Of a stretch of 64,000 bases of DNA, positions 62,871 through 64,000 are shown piece after piece. Position numbers and translations under genes: made by a program. The notes beneath the pieces are model-generated. The model searched no databases. It saw only the letters and a program-made list of their open reading frames with translations, and had not been told where the DNA came from. This DNA is from Streptosporangium brasiliense (lineage in GTDB: Bacteria; Actinomycetota; Actinomycetes; Streptosporangiales; Streptosporangiaceae). The DNA is taken from contig NZ_JAUSRB010000002.1 in assembly GCF_030811595.1 (NCBI RefSeq), positions 4,712,001-4,776,000 on the forward strand, in the 5' to 3' direction. Each line of letters begins with the position of its first letter. Position 1 is the stretch's first letter.

Positions 62871-63335
62871 ATGGTTGAAGTCGAAAGCGGGACCGCCCAC
62901 GAGAAGAATTCACGCCCCGGGTGGGGAGCTCTGGTCTCGGCATTTTGGGGCCGGCGTGTCGCGTATCTGCTGGCCAGCGCCATGACGGCGGTGGTCTATT
63001 GCGCCCTCCTGGGGCTGGGGCTGCTTGCCGTCAAAGGCCGGGTTCCTTATGTCTTCCTGCTTGTGGCCTGCCAGTTCCTCACCTCGGTGATCGTCTATCC
63101 ATGGTACAGGCTGGTGGTTTTCCGCGTTTCCGGGGAATCATGGCTCGCGGGTTACCTGAGGTTCTACGCGGTCGGATTGGGATTCCTGGTGACGTCCGTT
63201 GTCGGTGTCCCGATTCTGGTGGAATTCATCGGTATTCCAATTATGGTGGCACAGGGCCTGCTGATAGCCGTGAGTCCGCCGTTGAGCTACCTGACGCACC
63301 GGATGTGGACGTTTCCCAATCGGGAAAAATCCTAG
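62871..63335 (+). CDS. GtrA-like small membrane protein
   Basis: 154 residues with four membrane spans and a short basic N-terminus, the layout of GtrA/DPMS-associated proteins that help move polyprenyl-linked sugars. Key stretches: VAYLLASAMTAVVYCALLGLG, VIVYPWYRLVVFRV, and IGIPIMVAQGLLIAVSPPLSYL. The ATG start has no strong ribosome-binding site. A deleted copy lies at 58934. Confidence 0.85.
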   Translation: MVEVESGTAHEKNSRPGWGALVSAFWGRRVAYLLASAMTAVVYCALLGLGLLAVKGRVPYVFLLVACQFLTSVIVYPWYRLVVFRVSGESWLAGYLRFYAVGLGFLVTSVVGVPILVEFIGIPIMVAQGLLIAVSPPLSYLTHRMWTFPNREKS

Positions 63336-63468
63336 TCTTGTCAAGTTACCACACGTTCTTTGACAAAAGCGAAGGACGGCGGCGGGTTACTAAATTGGAG
63401 TTCCGCGTAAATTGAGCGTGCAGATGGTCGCTGTGGCCAAGCGCTCTTGGTGGAAGGACCCAACAACC

Positions 63469-64000
63469 ATGAAGGCACTCGTTCTAGCGGGTGGCAAGGG
63501 GACGAGGCTGCGCCCGCTGACCCACACCTCGGCGAAGCAGCTGGTCCCCGTCGCCAACAAACCGGTGCTCTACTACGGACTTGAGGCGATACGGGACGCG
63601 GGCATCAGCAACGTCGGGATCATCGTCGGCGACACGGCCCATGAGGTCCGGGAAGCGGTCGGGGACGGCTCGAAGTTCGGCCTCGACGTGACCTACATCC
63701 CCCAGGAGGCCCCTCTGGGGCTTGCGCATTGTGTCCTGATCGCTCGAGAGTTCCTCGCCGACGAGCCGTTCGTGATGTATCTGGGCGACAACTTTCTGGT
63801 GGGCGGTATCAGGGACCTGGTGGAGGCCTTCTGCGAGGCTGACAACGACGCCCAGATCCTGCTCACCAGTGTCGCCGAGCCACAACTCTACGGAATCGCC
63901 GAGCTGGGACCGGACGGCGGGATCATCGGGCTGGAGGAGAAACCGGAGCACCCGCGTAGTGACCTCGCGATCGTGGGGGTCTACACGTTCTCCCCGGCCA
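63469..64000 (+). CDS. rfbA: Glucose-1-phosphate thymidylyltransferase, long (StrD-like) form, cut by window edge
   Basis: 177 residues are visible; the gene continues past the window. The nucleotidyl-transferase signature is LAGGKGTRLRPLTHTSAKQ, followed by PVANKPVLYYGLEAI, YIPQEAPLGLAHCV and YLGDNFLVGG. It makes dTDP-glucose from glucose-1-phosphate and dTTP, feeding rfbB. The motifs fit the ~355-residue long class with a C-terminal beta-helix (StrD type), whose C-terminal end survives in the decayed copy. Confidence 0.95.
   Translation, partial: MKALVLAGGKGTRLRPLTHTSAKQLVPVANKPVLYYGLEAIRDAGISNVGIIVGDTAHEVREAVGDGSKFGLDVTYIPQEAPLGLAHCVLIAREFLADEPFVMYLGDNFLVGGIRDLVEAFCEADNDAQILLTSVAEPQLYGIAELGPDGGIIGLEEKPEHPRSDLAIVGVYTFSPA

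Overview
The window is high-GC DNA (roughly 70% G+C) with GTG/TTG starts, 4-base ATGA/GTGA gene overlaps and several apparently leaderless genes. It comes from a filamentous actinomycete. The NRPS, MsiK-like ATPase, LAL regulator and aro gene order suggest Streptomyces or Streptosporangium relatives; the exact genus is an inference.

Left edge (1-4.1 kb): the end of a non-ribosomal peptide synthetase (C-terminal part of a condensation domain, then A-T-TE), an MbtH-like protein and a type II thioesterase. This is the tail of a peptide natural-product cluster that begins outside the window. From 4.4 to 12.7 kb, all on the minus strand, lie a small secreted protein, a large LuxR-type ATPase regulator, a lipase-like hydrolase, and a three-gene unit of GT2 polysaccharide synthase, 37-aa membrane microprotein and OafA-like acyltransferase.

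Middle (13-38.6 kb): carbamate kinase and a cyanuric acid hydrolase/barbiturase-family enzyme; SseB-like protein; prepilin peptidase; aroC-aroK-aroB-aroQ with a GDSL hydrolase; a DinG/XPD-type helicase; a Q/P/Y-repeat disordered protein; a Na+/H+ antiporter with a UBP zinc-finger protein; a lipoprotein; two DUF202 proteins; a diiron ferritin-like protein divergent from a TetR regulator across a perfect inverted repeat; two paralogous secreted lysozyme-like proteins; glutathione peroxidase; a LacI regulator and an MsiK-like ABC ATPase, each with a LacI-type operator; a secreted Cys/His-rich collagen-like protein; an SDR; and a PQQ-type sugar dehydrogenase lipoprotein.

Right (38.9-64 kb): a large surface-polysaccharide locus. 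It has an LPFTG-anchored Cys-rich protein overlapping a DUF4012 gene, a low-molecular-weight tyrosine phosphatase facing a BY-kinase, a WecA-like initiating phosphotransferase, two sugar-nucleotide epimerases, six glycosyltransferases, a Wzx-like flippase, a Wzy-like polymerase, a large GT-C-like membrane protein, and dTDP-sugar genes (rfbB, a methyltransferase, a WecE-type aminotransferase, a GtrA-like protein, and rfbA running off the edge). Together they would make a lipid-linked repeat unit containing a dTDP-4-amino-4,6-dideoxyhexose-derived sugar, flip it, polymerise it and control chain length. A decayed copy of the gtrA-rfbA pair sits just upstream of rfbB, so the locus has undergone duplication and gene loss.
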